DNA of 64,000 bases, from positions 1 through 64,000 of the forward strand of contig CAMPDV010002894.1 in NCBI GenBank assembly GCA_946699065.1. Reading direction: 5' to 3'. Positions 47,926 through 59,730 of the stretch are shown here, piece by piece. A model generated the notes under the pieces. It did no database searches. It saw only the letters and a program-made list of their open reading frames with translations, and had not been told where the DNA came from. The first letter of the stretch is position 1. Each line of letters starts with the position of its first letter. The stretch is from Loxodes magnus (taxonomy: Eukaryota; Ciliophora; Karyorelictea; Loxodida; Loxodidae). The translations under genes were made by a program, and so were the position numbers.

Positions 47926-48992
47926 CTAATTGTAAAATAAAGTTTTGACTTCCCTAGACTTTCCAAATATATATCTGTGAATAAATTTTGTTTCGTAGTT
48001 GTATTACACAATTTTTAAAAAATTAAGGTATGATTTCCATAGAGTATTTTCTTATTTCTTATTGGTAGTTTCTATTTTATAGACGTATCATTCAGCTATT
48101 CATAACTAGTTAAAATTTTTCAAGTTCTTTGCTTTTGATTAAGTTTGAGTTGCCTTCATTCTTTTCATTATCTTAGTTAACGATATCTAGATTAACAGTG
48201 CCAACAATTTTAATACTTTTTCTTATTTTCTTCTTTGGATAAATCTTTTTTCCAGTATCTTAATTTATTTGCTTATATTTATATACATTTTTTCTTAAAT
48301 TTACTTTTCTTAATGCTGTGTTGAGTAAATCCTTAACTATAATCAATTTTTATCATTATGTGAAATTAATTTAATGCATTTCATATAATTAATTTTCTGA
48401 AACTAAATTTTGTTTATCAATTGATTTTTAAGAAATAGCAATTCAACGTTTTGGTCTTCTTTGCAATTTATTATCTCGCATATTTTTTTCTTTATTAAAG
48501 AAAATCTCTTCATACTATGTAATTTATGTTTTAATTTGTTCAATTTCATTTTAAATAATTTATTATTTTTAGTTTCAGAATTAGATCATTCAGAAAGACA
48601 AAACATTACTTTCTCCTCTGAAGACAAACTAGATTCTAGTTTTTCTTTTTTATTTCTCCTTTTTAATTCTTATAGTAATGCTCTACACCATTTTAAATCT
48701 ATTAAAACTAAAAGACTGAATGATATAAAAAATAAATGGTAGGCTAACAATAACTTTTTACTAGCACTACAAGTGAGGAGTAGAAAACTGAAGGGATATA
48801 GCAAGCTACAACCTAGATTTTGTAAAAAATCATTCAAACCTTCTTACAAATATCCTGCAGCAAACTTGTCACTTCATCGACTGCTGAGAAGCCTTGGAGG
48901 AAGCAATATATTTAGCCCCTCAGTAATCATTTTAAACTCTTTAATCACCACAGGAAATCGAATTATAAATAGTCGTTGCTGAGTTATAGCAG
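47926..48992 (-). pseudogene. Minus-strand coding remnant (copy 2 of 1230-2312)
   Basis: Same protein-like minus-strand stretches as in copy 1. The plus strand also stays open here, but its T-rich, hydrophobic translation looks like the shadow. Confidence 0.35.
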
Positions 48993-51838
48993 ATAATTAA
49001 TAAATAAATTTGACTATAGAACGCGTAGCCCCTGTTGATGCGCAGCTCTTTACATATTCAATATATGTCTGTTTCTTCAAGTATGCCTTCAGGTAATAGA
49101 AATTTTTCTCTTATAAGTTGCATATCTTCCTCATTTTCCTTTAAATTATATCTTATTCTTCTGTCTTCTAACTATCTATGCTTTATTAGATCTATATTGA
49201 AAGCTTAATTTATTTTTTCTTATATATCTTACTAATTTTCATTTCTAATTCTTTTCTTCTTAATCATGCTATTATACATTCATAAAAATTATACTTTTCC
49301 TACTCTATATTATTTTCCAATTTATTTTTTTCATTCAATTTTTTTTCTATTTATCCTTTTTCTAATATATCTTTGATATAATCTTTTATTATCAAATCAT
49401 CTTTTGCTCTTTTTTACCCTTTTTAGGTTATAATAAATTTCTCGAATTTAGACTTACCTCATATTATATAAAAAAGTTCCATTCTTTATCTTCTATTCTT
49501 ATTGCTCTTAGATTTCAAATACAAATTTATCTTCCTTCTTTTTATTCTGAACATTTTTCTATGATAATCCTTTCACTTTCTCTTGCATTATTACAGATAG
49601 GGCATTGACTTGTTACAACTAGGTGTCTTTCTTTTCTATTTTTATTGTATCTCGGGTAGTTGGACGATCCCGTCACATATTTATCAAATCATTTTCTGAA
49701 CTGTAATGTTGTTATCATTTATTCCATTCTTTCTCTATCTTCTACGTATACTCTATATTCTCAAATTGCACGATCAATATTTTTCTTCTCTTTTTTATTA
49801 ATTATTACCATCATCTATAAAAATATCTTTGTCTTCAATTCTTAATTCTAATTTTTTCCCGTGCAATATTATTCAAATATAGAATTCTCTTCCTTACTTA
49901 GGTCGAACATTAATCTGTCAACTGTTTTTCCTTAGTCACCTATTAATCTGCCTCTTAGTCTCAACGTTTTCTGTCATATGTAGTGTTTAAATTTCAGAAA
50001 ATACAGTTCATGTTCTAACATCTCATTTTGCACTTAAAAACGAACATTTATGATTGCTTTTGAAGATCATCTCTATATTATTTATGAATGCTCCATCATT
50101 TATTTTCCTACAAATTATTCGCAATATGGAATCACTTCTGTCCCATAACCAAAAACTGAGCTTACAAAGGTTTTTATCATATTTCCTGCATTATACGGTG
50201 TTAATCCCCTTATTCATTGTTATTTTTCCCAGTATTTAAGTTTGCATCTTTTATGTGGCTTCTAGTCTATTCTTCATGTATTTTTCAAAACTGAAGTTCT
50301 CTTCTATTATATGACCTAGGTACTAAAGGTCGTTACTCTTTCGATCCGTAAATTTCCCACTTTAATGGCATTTCCAATATTTTCTCAGTTATTATTTTCT
50401 GCTACTTTTCATATAATTCTTTTTGCTTTATCTACAATTTCCAATTTGTGCTTTTCTGCCTATTAAGTTAAATTTTCGATTACTTCCTCTAATTGTTCCC
50501 ATTCACTTATTAAGGCTTGGTATTCTGCGTATGCAAAACATCCTGCATATATTTCATATGTTCATCCCTCTTCATTTTTATAGTTTATATTAATTCCTAG
50601 CTTTTAATCTTCCAAGTTATAGAGAAGTCTTGCTATTATCAAGTTAAATAGCCTCGGCGACGTTATGCCTCCTGTTTAATTCTTTATTTGTCGAGAATGA
50701 TTTCGCTATTTAATCAATGATTTTCAGTTTAATTTCTTCTTCATAGTAGAAGTTTTCTAGAAGTTTAATTATCTATTCTGGTACTTTTAGATCATTTAGG
50801 ATTTATCATATATCTTTTCTTTGTACTGTTTCATAAGCTTTCTTAATATCAACAAATATTACAAAAACATCTTTTTAGTTCCGCATCAATGATTTCTATA
50901 CTGTTCTTAGATTGAAGATTTATAGTGCGCATGGTTTACCTTTTTTGAAATCATATTAGTATTCACTTTCATCATTATTTATCTTCCTTTTTTTGTATTA
51001 TAATACTATGTATTATTATTTCATCTCCTAAGGTATTATAAATCATCTTAGCTATCCTTTTGCAAGTTACTTCTATTAATTTTTTCCCACCTTTTAAAAT
51101 TTTTCATATATATTTCATCAGATCCTGCTACTTTTTATTTCGCCAATTAGTTAATGCTTTCTCAAATTTCATATTCGTTTACCACTTTTTGTCTTTTGTT
51201 TAAAAATTTAGTTGGTAACATATTATCGTCATATTCATATAACTACTATCATTCATCGCTGAAAATCTTAACATCTTCTTTGATAAGGTTACTAGCTAAT
51301 TATTTTTTCTATTAAGCCGGTTTTTTAGTTTCTTCCACATTTCTGTCAGGTTTCCTTTGATTAAATTTTTCATAAATAGGTTAAGTTAGTTTCTTTTATC
51401 TTTTTTTCTTGATTAAATGTATTCTTGTCTTACTCTTTGGCAATCTCTATATTTCTCGTTTTATTGATTTTTATTAATTTCTTTATTGTTCTTTATCCTT
51501 TATTTTAATTGTTTGCTGCATTTTCTGAATATTATTACATTATTTTGTTGTTTCTGAGTAATTATATATCTTAAAGTTTTATGCTTTACTGTTCCACAAG
51601 TCATTTAAACTCTTTCTTGAATCTTTTTTAATCATTTATAAATATTAATAGGTTATTATATTCTCATCCATATTTTTTTAACTTTGCTAATATTAGTGTT
51701 CTTATATAGCAGCTTTCTTTATTTAAGAATAGCTTTATGAAATTATAAACGTGCAATATTTTTATAATATTTTCAGGATTAAGAAATTAAATTAAAATTT
51801 TATTTTTTAATTAAAAATCTTAGTTTGCTAATTTCTAC
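48993..51838 (-). mobile_element. LINE-A (copy 2), broken
   Basis: Same parts as 2313-5184, slightly better preserved: G-G-I-T-S-P-R-L-F-N-L-I-I-A-R-L-L near 50690-50630, F-A-Y-A-E-Y-Q-A-L near 50540, C-P-I-C-N-N-A-R-E-S near 49605-49570. The 3' tail is at about 48996-49052. Confidence 0.8.
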
Positions 51839-52179
51839 ATAATAATAAATAAATAAATTCAATTATAGAGCGCGTAACATATCAACTGGGCGCAGCTCTT
51901 TAATAAATATTTTTTAAGTTAGAAAAATTTCTCCTTGGAAGATCCTCTAGAGCTTTTCTCCTTTGAAAATTCTGTCTTTTAATAGGGCATGGTTGGAATA
52001 ATGTCCCAATAGATTTAATCGTCTGGCATCTTTCATCAACCGTTACTCAATGCCTCCAGTTCTTTCTTGCTTGGTTCCTGCAAGATTCTTGCTCAGTTTG
52101 TCATTCCTGAAGTATTTACTGGTACTCGAGTTAAGTTAATCTCAGTTGTAGAATTGCTTCTCCCTATTTAGAATATATA
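51839..52179 (-). mobile_element. Short 3' fragment of a LINE-A-type element (copy 2)
   Basis: Tail module at 51840-51905, coding remnant upstream on the minus strand, as at 5185-5530. Confidence 0.5.
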
Positions 52180-54071
52180 TAATAAAATATGTTCTTGCTA
52201 TTTAAATTTATCTAAAATGATAAATCTTAAATTAAAATGTCATAACCTAATAAAAAACTTATCTTAGGATTTATTATTCCAATAAGAGGCAAAATTTAAT
52301 AATTTAACTAATTGCTTTATTTTTAATTTATTTTATTTAAATTAACTTACTTTCTTATAACTTTAAGAATTTAAATTAAAGAATAGAGAATAAACTAGGT
52401 TAATCATCTAAAAAATATAAAGCATTTTAATTATAAAAATTAATAGATGCATTTTTCTCTTACTTTTATAGTTTATTTAAGAAAAATGAAAACAATTTTA
52501 TAGCTTTTTAGTAATTTTTATTTAGTTTAAATTAAAGAAAACCCTGTGATATATAAATAACTAAGATAATAAAAATAAGTTTGCTCTAATATTTATTTAA
52601 GCTTAAAGTTCTTATATTTTGAAATTATTAATGAATAAATAGAAAATATTATTAATATTATTAAGTTTTAGATATATAATAATGAGCTAGTTGCAAGAGT
52701 ATTTAAAAGTTGTATACACTAATAGCTTTTCCTAATTTTTTATAAATTGCTTCTAATAAATAAATTAATAAATTAATTATTATATAAAAATCTAAATATC
52801 ACATATATTATACCATTAAGCTAGTAACTAGAAGTATATAGAATACTTAGTATTTATTTAAAAACTAAGAAATGAAGGATCATTATAAATAAAGTTTTAT
52901 ATAATTGATTTTAAAATCAATTTACGTAAAATATAAAAAGTAATTTAGCAAATAAAAATTATGAGATTATTGTGCTTCAAAAATAAAATAAAAAATTTCC
53001 TAAGAGAATTTATTAAGAAACTAAATAAGAATCTACAATATTATATTAATAATTAAAATACTTTTTATAAGTAGCTTTATCCTCTTAATAAAATATAGAA
53101 TCTTTTTATTAAAAAAAATTAAATGAATAAACTAAGATTTTAGTATTATACTTTTAATTTTATTTGAACTATTTAAATGAAAACAAGGAAAAATAAATTT
53201 ATTAATTAAAAACGAAAAAAACTGAGCTTCTAGATTCTAAAAAAATAATTTGCTGATATAAACTTATGTCCAATATACAGAATCTATTATTTAATTAAGT
53301 TTAATTTATCCATCGATTTATCTTTTAAGTTTCTATTTATTTGAACAATTATTTAAAAATAAGATAATCTAAATTTATTAAATTATTATAAATAACCTTA
53401 ATATCCTTTACTTTTTAGATTAGTTTCGTTAGTTATAATTAGAATTTGTTAACTAACTAGATGAAAATAATAATTGTATTAGTCTTATAAAGAAGCTTAA
53501 TAATTAATTTTAATTATAAATAGTTTAAAACTCTTAGAATTATTAATTTGATGATATTTAAAAACTTTAACTAAAGATTTATAAATGTTAATTAAGATTA
53601 AGATTTATCTTAGTTAATTTAAACGTAAGAATTTTCACTAATATATATTAAAGTTTTTTTAACTTTTATTATTAAGTAAATAAAATTTAGATTTTTTAAT
53701 ATTCTTAAGATTAAACTAATAGCGTATTGCTAAATCTTAATTTGTACTGATTATAACTTATATGATTCGTTATGCTTTTATTTATATAGATTACCTCTCT
53801 TTTTATACAACTAGCTATTTTTATTTTTTTGCAAGATTTATTTCTAGAAATTTGACTAATAAATTATTTTTTGGGATTTTTCAATTTAAATTTATCTAAT
53901 AAAATATAGATAGTTCTCATCTAACTCTTGCATAGGTATAAACTGATTTTAAATTAAATCAAAGACATAACAAAATATCTCTATTATAAATAAATAAACT
54001 TCTATAATTTAGCTTATAGTTAAAATTAATAAAGCTTAAGGATACTTTGTTTATTAATAGTTATATAGCAA
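52180..54071. other. A+T-rich spacer, no gene seen
   Basis: Copy 2 of 5531-7410. Confidence 0.45.
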
Positions 54072-54087
54072 TATAATTTAGAACTAA
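54072..54087. repeat. Target-site duplication, left
   Basis: TATAATTTAGAACTAA, repeated at 54932-54947; single in copy 1 at about 7411-7426. Confidence 0.9.
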
Positions 54088-54931
54088 AATAAAATAAATG
54101 GATTAATCTCTTCGACTCTCAAAAAATTAACTTAGAAACCTAAAGAGAAAAGCGGCAAAAGAAATTTAGAAAAAATAATAACAATAGGAGGAGTCAAGCT
54201 CTTCTTCAGAAGGTAAAGCTATGGTAGGATAAATAAAGATAAGTTAACCTAAAAACGAAACTAATCAAAAACTTTAAATTTAATTAGACCAAATGTAAAA
54301 ATTAATCTCAAATTATGAAGAAACAACTTACAACTTAGGCGAAAAAATACGGGAACTAATGAGTAACAAAGAAGATTAGAACAACGAATTACTAATACTT
54401 AGAAGATAACTTATTTGTAGCAAATTAATAACAGAAGAATAACTCTGAACTTAATCATAATAAAATTTTAAATATGACACAAAAATGGAAATAGAAAAAA
54501 TACCAATAGAATTAAAAACAGAATTGAATCCAGAAAAAGAAATGATTGCTACAAGTTTCATTAAAAGATTAGAAAATATAGAAAATAAATTATCATAAAA
54601 AAGAACGAAATAAAGACAATAATAAAAACTTTGTTGATGTTGCAAATCAAATCAACATATTTTAAAAAACTGTTGATAATGAAAGAAAATAAACGAATAA
54701 GAGCAGAAAAGAACATGGAGACAACTCAATAAACTATGAATAACTCCAACAGGGATCTACAAATAAAAGCTTTTTGCAAGACCACTTGAACGGTTACAGT
54801 GGTAACCTTCCACTTAATAAAAAGGTCGTGGATCACACCCACATTAAAAAAACTGTCCGCAGGAACTGGTTGCAATTCCAGAGAATGCAAAACTCTACTA
54901 ACTTTAAGTATATTATTATTATTATTATTAT
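54088..54931 (+). mobile_element. CCHC-ORF-only retroposon, absent from copy 1
   Basis: 844 bp with perfect 16 bp duplications and an (ATT)n tail. The 3' end is CAAAACTCTACTAACTTTAA, then TATT and (ATT)n. Ten nt precede the ATG. No RT. Inserted after the large duplication, or lost cleanly from copy 1 (unlikely). Confidence 0.9.
54098..54900 (+). CDS. ORF1-like protein with CCHC zinc knuckle
   Basis: From ATG at 54098: Q/K/S-rich basic N-terminus, a coiled-coil-like middle (I-Q-L-D-Q-M-Q-K-L-I-S-N-Y-E-E), then L-C-W-C-C-K-S-N-Q-H-I-L-K-N-C (C-x2-C-x4-H-x4-C; the first W is TGA), then T-G-I-Y-K-Q-K. No TGA occurs in frame before the element end, so the real stop is unclear. Either the last part is frame-shifted or termination happens beyond the tail. 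End given is approximate. Confidence 0.8.
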
Positions 54932-54947
54932 TATAATTTAGAACTAA
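54932..54947. repeat. Target-site duplication, right
   Basis: Identical to 54072-54087. Confidence 0.9.
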
Positions 54948-55197
54948 TAAAAGGAGATAAAGAGGAAATTTATTAAGTTAAATTAATATTAAAACAAAAG
55001 ATAAAAATAAGCAAAATTATCTACATTTTTAATATTTAGAACCTAATTAAACAAATTAAAGCATTTTTATAAATTTTGGTAGGCAAAAAAAACTATTTAG
55101 ATAGATAGTTATAAATCATAATGTTTTAGCATTTTTGTATAACTAGAGATGTTAACTCATAATTATAATTATTTAATATTATATATATTTTTTAAAA

Positions 55198-55705
55198 CCG
55201 CCATAGTTGTTCGAAGGTGAACAACAAGGTCATCTTCATCTGAGGTTGGGGAAGTTAAGTACCCATAATCGACTTTATGTCTTCCTCTGCTTTGGCTTGG
55301 CCTCGAGACATAAGATTCTTAGACCTTTGACACTGGCTCAATTTAAATTTAATTTAATTTTGGAACTAAAAAGAAATAATACTGCGAGCTTCATTAGAGG
55401 TGGGGAATTTAAGTACCCATAATTGACACATGTCGTCCTCTGCTTTGGTGATGCAATGAGACACAATCCTGCCATGTCCTTGGACCTCCAACAAGTATTA
55501 AAGATTACGAGTATTCTAAAATTATATCAGTATTGAACATTTTTATCAGTACTGAATAATTATACCAGTATTGAACAAGGTTTATCAGTATCTGATAATT
55601 TTATCAGTAACAAACATTCTTGTCAGTATGAAACATTTTTTATTAAGAGTTGCACACCAACGAGAGTGCTGCGCGCTCTATAATAAAATTTATTTATTTG
55701 TTTAT
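55198..55705 (+). mobile_element. SINE-like element with LINE-A tail (copy 2)
   Basis: Same structure as 7681-8190: leading hairpin, two diverged units, short tandem array (55529-55637), tail with GCGCGCTCTATAATAAAATTT. Substitutions relative to copy 1 show no coding pattern. Confidence 0.6.
55529..55637 (+). repeat. Short tandem array (copy 2)
   Basis: Variants of TATCAGTATTGAACATTTT, as at 8008-8120. Confidence 0.7.
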
Positions 55706-58700
55706 ATAAAATATAAATTCCTAAGTTATAAATAAACTAAAATAGTAATTTATTTAAATATTGTTAATAGTAAAATAATTTTATGTAAATCAGTCTTTAG
55801 GATTCTTAAGGATATCAATAGTTTAGTTTAAAATCAGAGCAAGTTTATTATATGCAAATGAAATTATAACTATAAATAATTACCTTAATTAAGAATTAAA
55901 TAAATATAAGATAAAACTAATAAAAATATAAATAAGACTAGCAAGAGCTTTAATAAATAGAAATTACTAATACAAATAAAAAATTCTCAATATTTTACCA
56001 AAGCTTGAAGAATTAAATACATTTAGAAGAAAATTTAAATTAAATAACTAAAAGAAAAAAATTTAAAGCCAATAGTATAATATTTTACATATCTATCAGA
56101 AGTAAATTTGCAAATGGACCTTAATATTTGTTGATTAAAAATTGTAAAAGAACCACCAAAATGGTAAATGTTTTAATTAATAATACGAAAATATATAAAA
56201 TAAAAATTAATATTGTTCAAAAGGCAGGTATGCATTTTACATACACTGAAAATTAGAAAAATTAATATTAATAAATTAAAAAAATCCAATGATTTAAAGC
56301 GATAAATTAAATAATGTTCTTTAATGATTTTAAAAATATACAAGCATTATAACTTATATAAATATATTTTTCTTTTTAATATAAGTAGCTTGAAATATTT
56401 TTTATCTAAAGCAGGCTCTAAAAGACCTGATTTTATCAAAGAATAAATTAAAAATATTGGGATTTGCAAATAATAAAAATATTAAAAAAATAGACTTATT
56501 TTTCTAATTAAACTGATGTTTGAGAATTATTAACAAAATAAGTTTATCAGCCAACCTTTGAAATGAGGATAAGAGTAAAGGTTATTTTGGTTTAGAATCT
56601 ATTTCATAATTGAAATAATAAAAATAAGTTATAAGCAATTAATTTAAATTTGATCCCTTTAAAGCTCTTTTAATTTGTAAAATAAATTTTGTATTTATTG
56701 ATTAATAATTTAATAATAGGTTTAGGTAAAATAATTGGATTGATTATGATGCTTTATACTTGTTATTATTATATAAAAGGTAAACATAATTTCTAAGGCT
56801 TACACTGTTTATATTATTATATGAAAGTATGAGAATTAATTTATCTTAATAGTGTGTCTTTTAAAAAATAAAAGCTTATTATTCTTTATAATAAAGTTAA
56901 ATAATATTTATCTAGAAATTTCTCTAAAAGAATAATTTGAGTTTAGTAATTTGAAGTATATTTTTTAGAGGATGGGATATGCAATTAGATTATTGATTTA
57001 TATAGCTTAATGAATATTAGAAATAATATCTAACTAAACTTAGTAACTAAGAAATTACTTTCATTAAAGTTAAAATTTTAAATTAATAAATTAATATATT
57101 TAGCTATTTTATCTGAATAACTTAATTTAAGCTATTTGAATCAAAAGTAGCTATGTAATTATAAATAAATAGCATAATTAAATGAGTGGCTTCTTTATTA
57201 TTTTCTATTTAATTGAAATGATGCATAGGATAATAATAGAGTTGATGAAAAGAAATAAATTTTGAAGATTTGAATAATTAAATTTATAAATTAAAAATAC
57301 ATATAGTGCTAGCTAGTTTTTCATAAGCAAAGTTTAAGTTACTAAATAGCTTTATATTATATTTCCTTAATTATAAACTTTTTAATTTATTTCTAGATAA
57401 ATAATTACATTTATTTAATCTCAATCATTACAGATGCTAGTTACTTAGCATTTTAAATAGATAAAATAAGATAATATTTAGAAGCTAATAAATACACTTA
57501 ACGGTAAGGTTTTAAAAAATAATTAGAAGATAGGAATTAATTAAAAAGATAAAAACTAGGATATAAAATTAAAATATTAGAAAATTAAATAAATTTAGAA
57601 TATCTAAACTATTACTTTACCTATAAAAGCTATGCAAGTGATATCCATAATATATTCCTTATGCTTAAAGTTATCTAAAAGTTGTAAACATTTTAAAATT
57701 AATTAAAAGCTGTCAAGAAATATAATAGCTGTAAATGTATTTTAAATTAAAATAAAAAAAGCTTTAATCATTATTTTAAAATAATCAATTCTTAAAGATT
57801 ATATCATTTTAACTTTTAGTTCCTTCTTAATTATTATAAAAATACAAAATTAGTCAATAATGCAGGCTATAAATAATTCAAAATCAAATATTCAACTTTA
57901 TCAAAACCAATGCACTAAAAGAAAAACTCCTGCAAAACTTTCAAAGGATTCTAGATGTAAAATATAATAATTAAATAGCAAAAAAGTTATTTCGCTTCTG
58001 CTTTTATTTCATGTTATAGAATATTATTTTAATATTATGTTATTTTAAACCTCTTTTAAGGATTTGAAAGTCTTGGTCTACTCATATAGCTATGGAATTT
58101 TTTTCAACTAGTTCTTTAAATATTTTAAAATAACTTCAAAAAGATTCATAATAAAAGCACAGAACTACAATATTTATCTTCTGACTGTCAATTAAGCTAA
58201 AGAAAAATAAGAAGCATTAGCAATTTAAAATTTGATAAGTTTCTTTACAAATATAGAATAAAGGATTTATCATATACTTTTCCTAGTTGATAAATAATAG
58301 TAGCTTATATTAATAATTAGAAATTTTCCTCATTTGTAAGCTAATTTAAAATAGAGACATTCTATTAATTATTACCTTCAAATAATTTTAACTTTATCTC
58401 TTTTAGGTAAGTTTTAAGGAAGAAAGTAAGATAAATTTATCTTAACTATGACTTAAAGTGATTTGTAAATATCTGAATTATCGGCTTCTTAGAATTAAAA
58501 TTTTGTAAATAATACATTTTCATATAAGAGAATGGTTTACATTTATCCTTAATATAGATTAATAAATGGGAAATATAGCTTTAATTAAACTATAAAGCCT
58601 TTATGATTGATAGTTATATGGTTTATATTAATGATATAATTAATGAATAGGATTAAATAATTAATTAGCTTATATATTTGATGTTTAATTATTATTAACT

Positions 58701-59730
58701 TAATATTATATCTCATACAAATTATTATTATTTCATTCTAATTCATCTAAAGTCTTCATCTATACTTTATTATATGCTTAGATTTATTACCTTTTAAAGG
58801 CAGGTAAAAACTAATTGTTGAGAACTAAATAGAAAATTAGGGTGATTTAATTAATGTAAAATAGATAATTTCCAAAATTATTGTTCTTTAAATTCTAATA
58901 ATTGTACTGCTTTGCGAAGATTTAAATTTGGCTTATATTTGATATATAAAATAGATAATTGACTAAGTTTTATACCTCTAGCACACATATAAGAGCACTA
59001 ATAATAAAAAAGTATGTAGCATCTACTAAAATATAAAAATAATCCTATAATTGTATTTTTTAGTTTCCCATCTATTTATGATGCTTATATTTTTTAATTA
59101 AAATAATCATATCCCTTAGTTCAAAGTCCTGCTTAAAGTAAAAGTTCAAAATTAAGACTAAACTTTATCTAATGAATTTCTAAATTTATTTTATCTTTAT
59201 AAGTCTATTATAAAGAGAGAGAAAGTATTTAGCATATCCTATTTATTATATAGGCATTTTCTTATGATTAATAATTTCTAAAAAGTAGCATTAGCTATTA
59301 AATTAATAGTTAAACAGTAAATACTTATAAATCTAAAATTATAAAGGTTATTTTGCTTGTTGATATCTACAAATATTTATTAATTTAGAGCTGGCTAATT
59401 TAAGCATACCAAATATTAATTATTTATAAAATAGTCAAAGAAGCTAAATAATAAAAGCTACTAAAATTACACCTAGCCTTAGTTTATATTAGCTAAACTA
59501 GTTAGTTCAAATTTAATTAGTTATAACAGAAATAAAGAGAGTTCATTGTTAGTTATATCCTTATCTTAAATAAATGTATGTTTATTCCTTATTAAATAGA
59601 AAATTGTATATTTGTACAATATTAAACCTGCTAAGTTAAATAAGTGTTAGTTCTATAGCTTCTTTATTTGTATTAATATAGCAAGCTGTATTTAATTTAA
59701 TTTTAATTGCTTTAATTTATAATAAAAGGA
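55706..59730. other. A+T-rich spacer, no gene seen
   Basis: Copy 2 of 8191-12200. Confidence 0.4.

Noticed and set aside
54780-54860. tRNA-like stretch (GGTCGTGGATCACACCCAC)
   Set aside because: Resembles a T-arm but no complete cloverleaf or acceptor stem can be drawn, and it lies within the retroposon ORF region.
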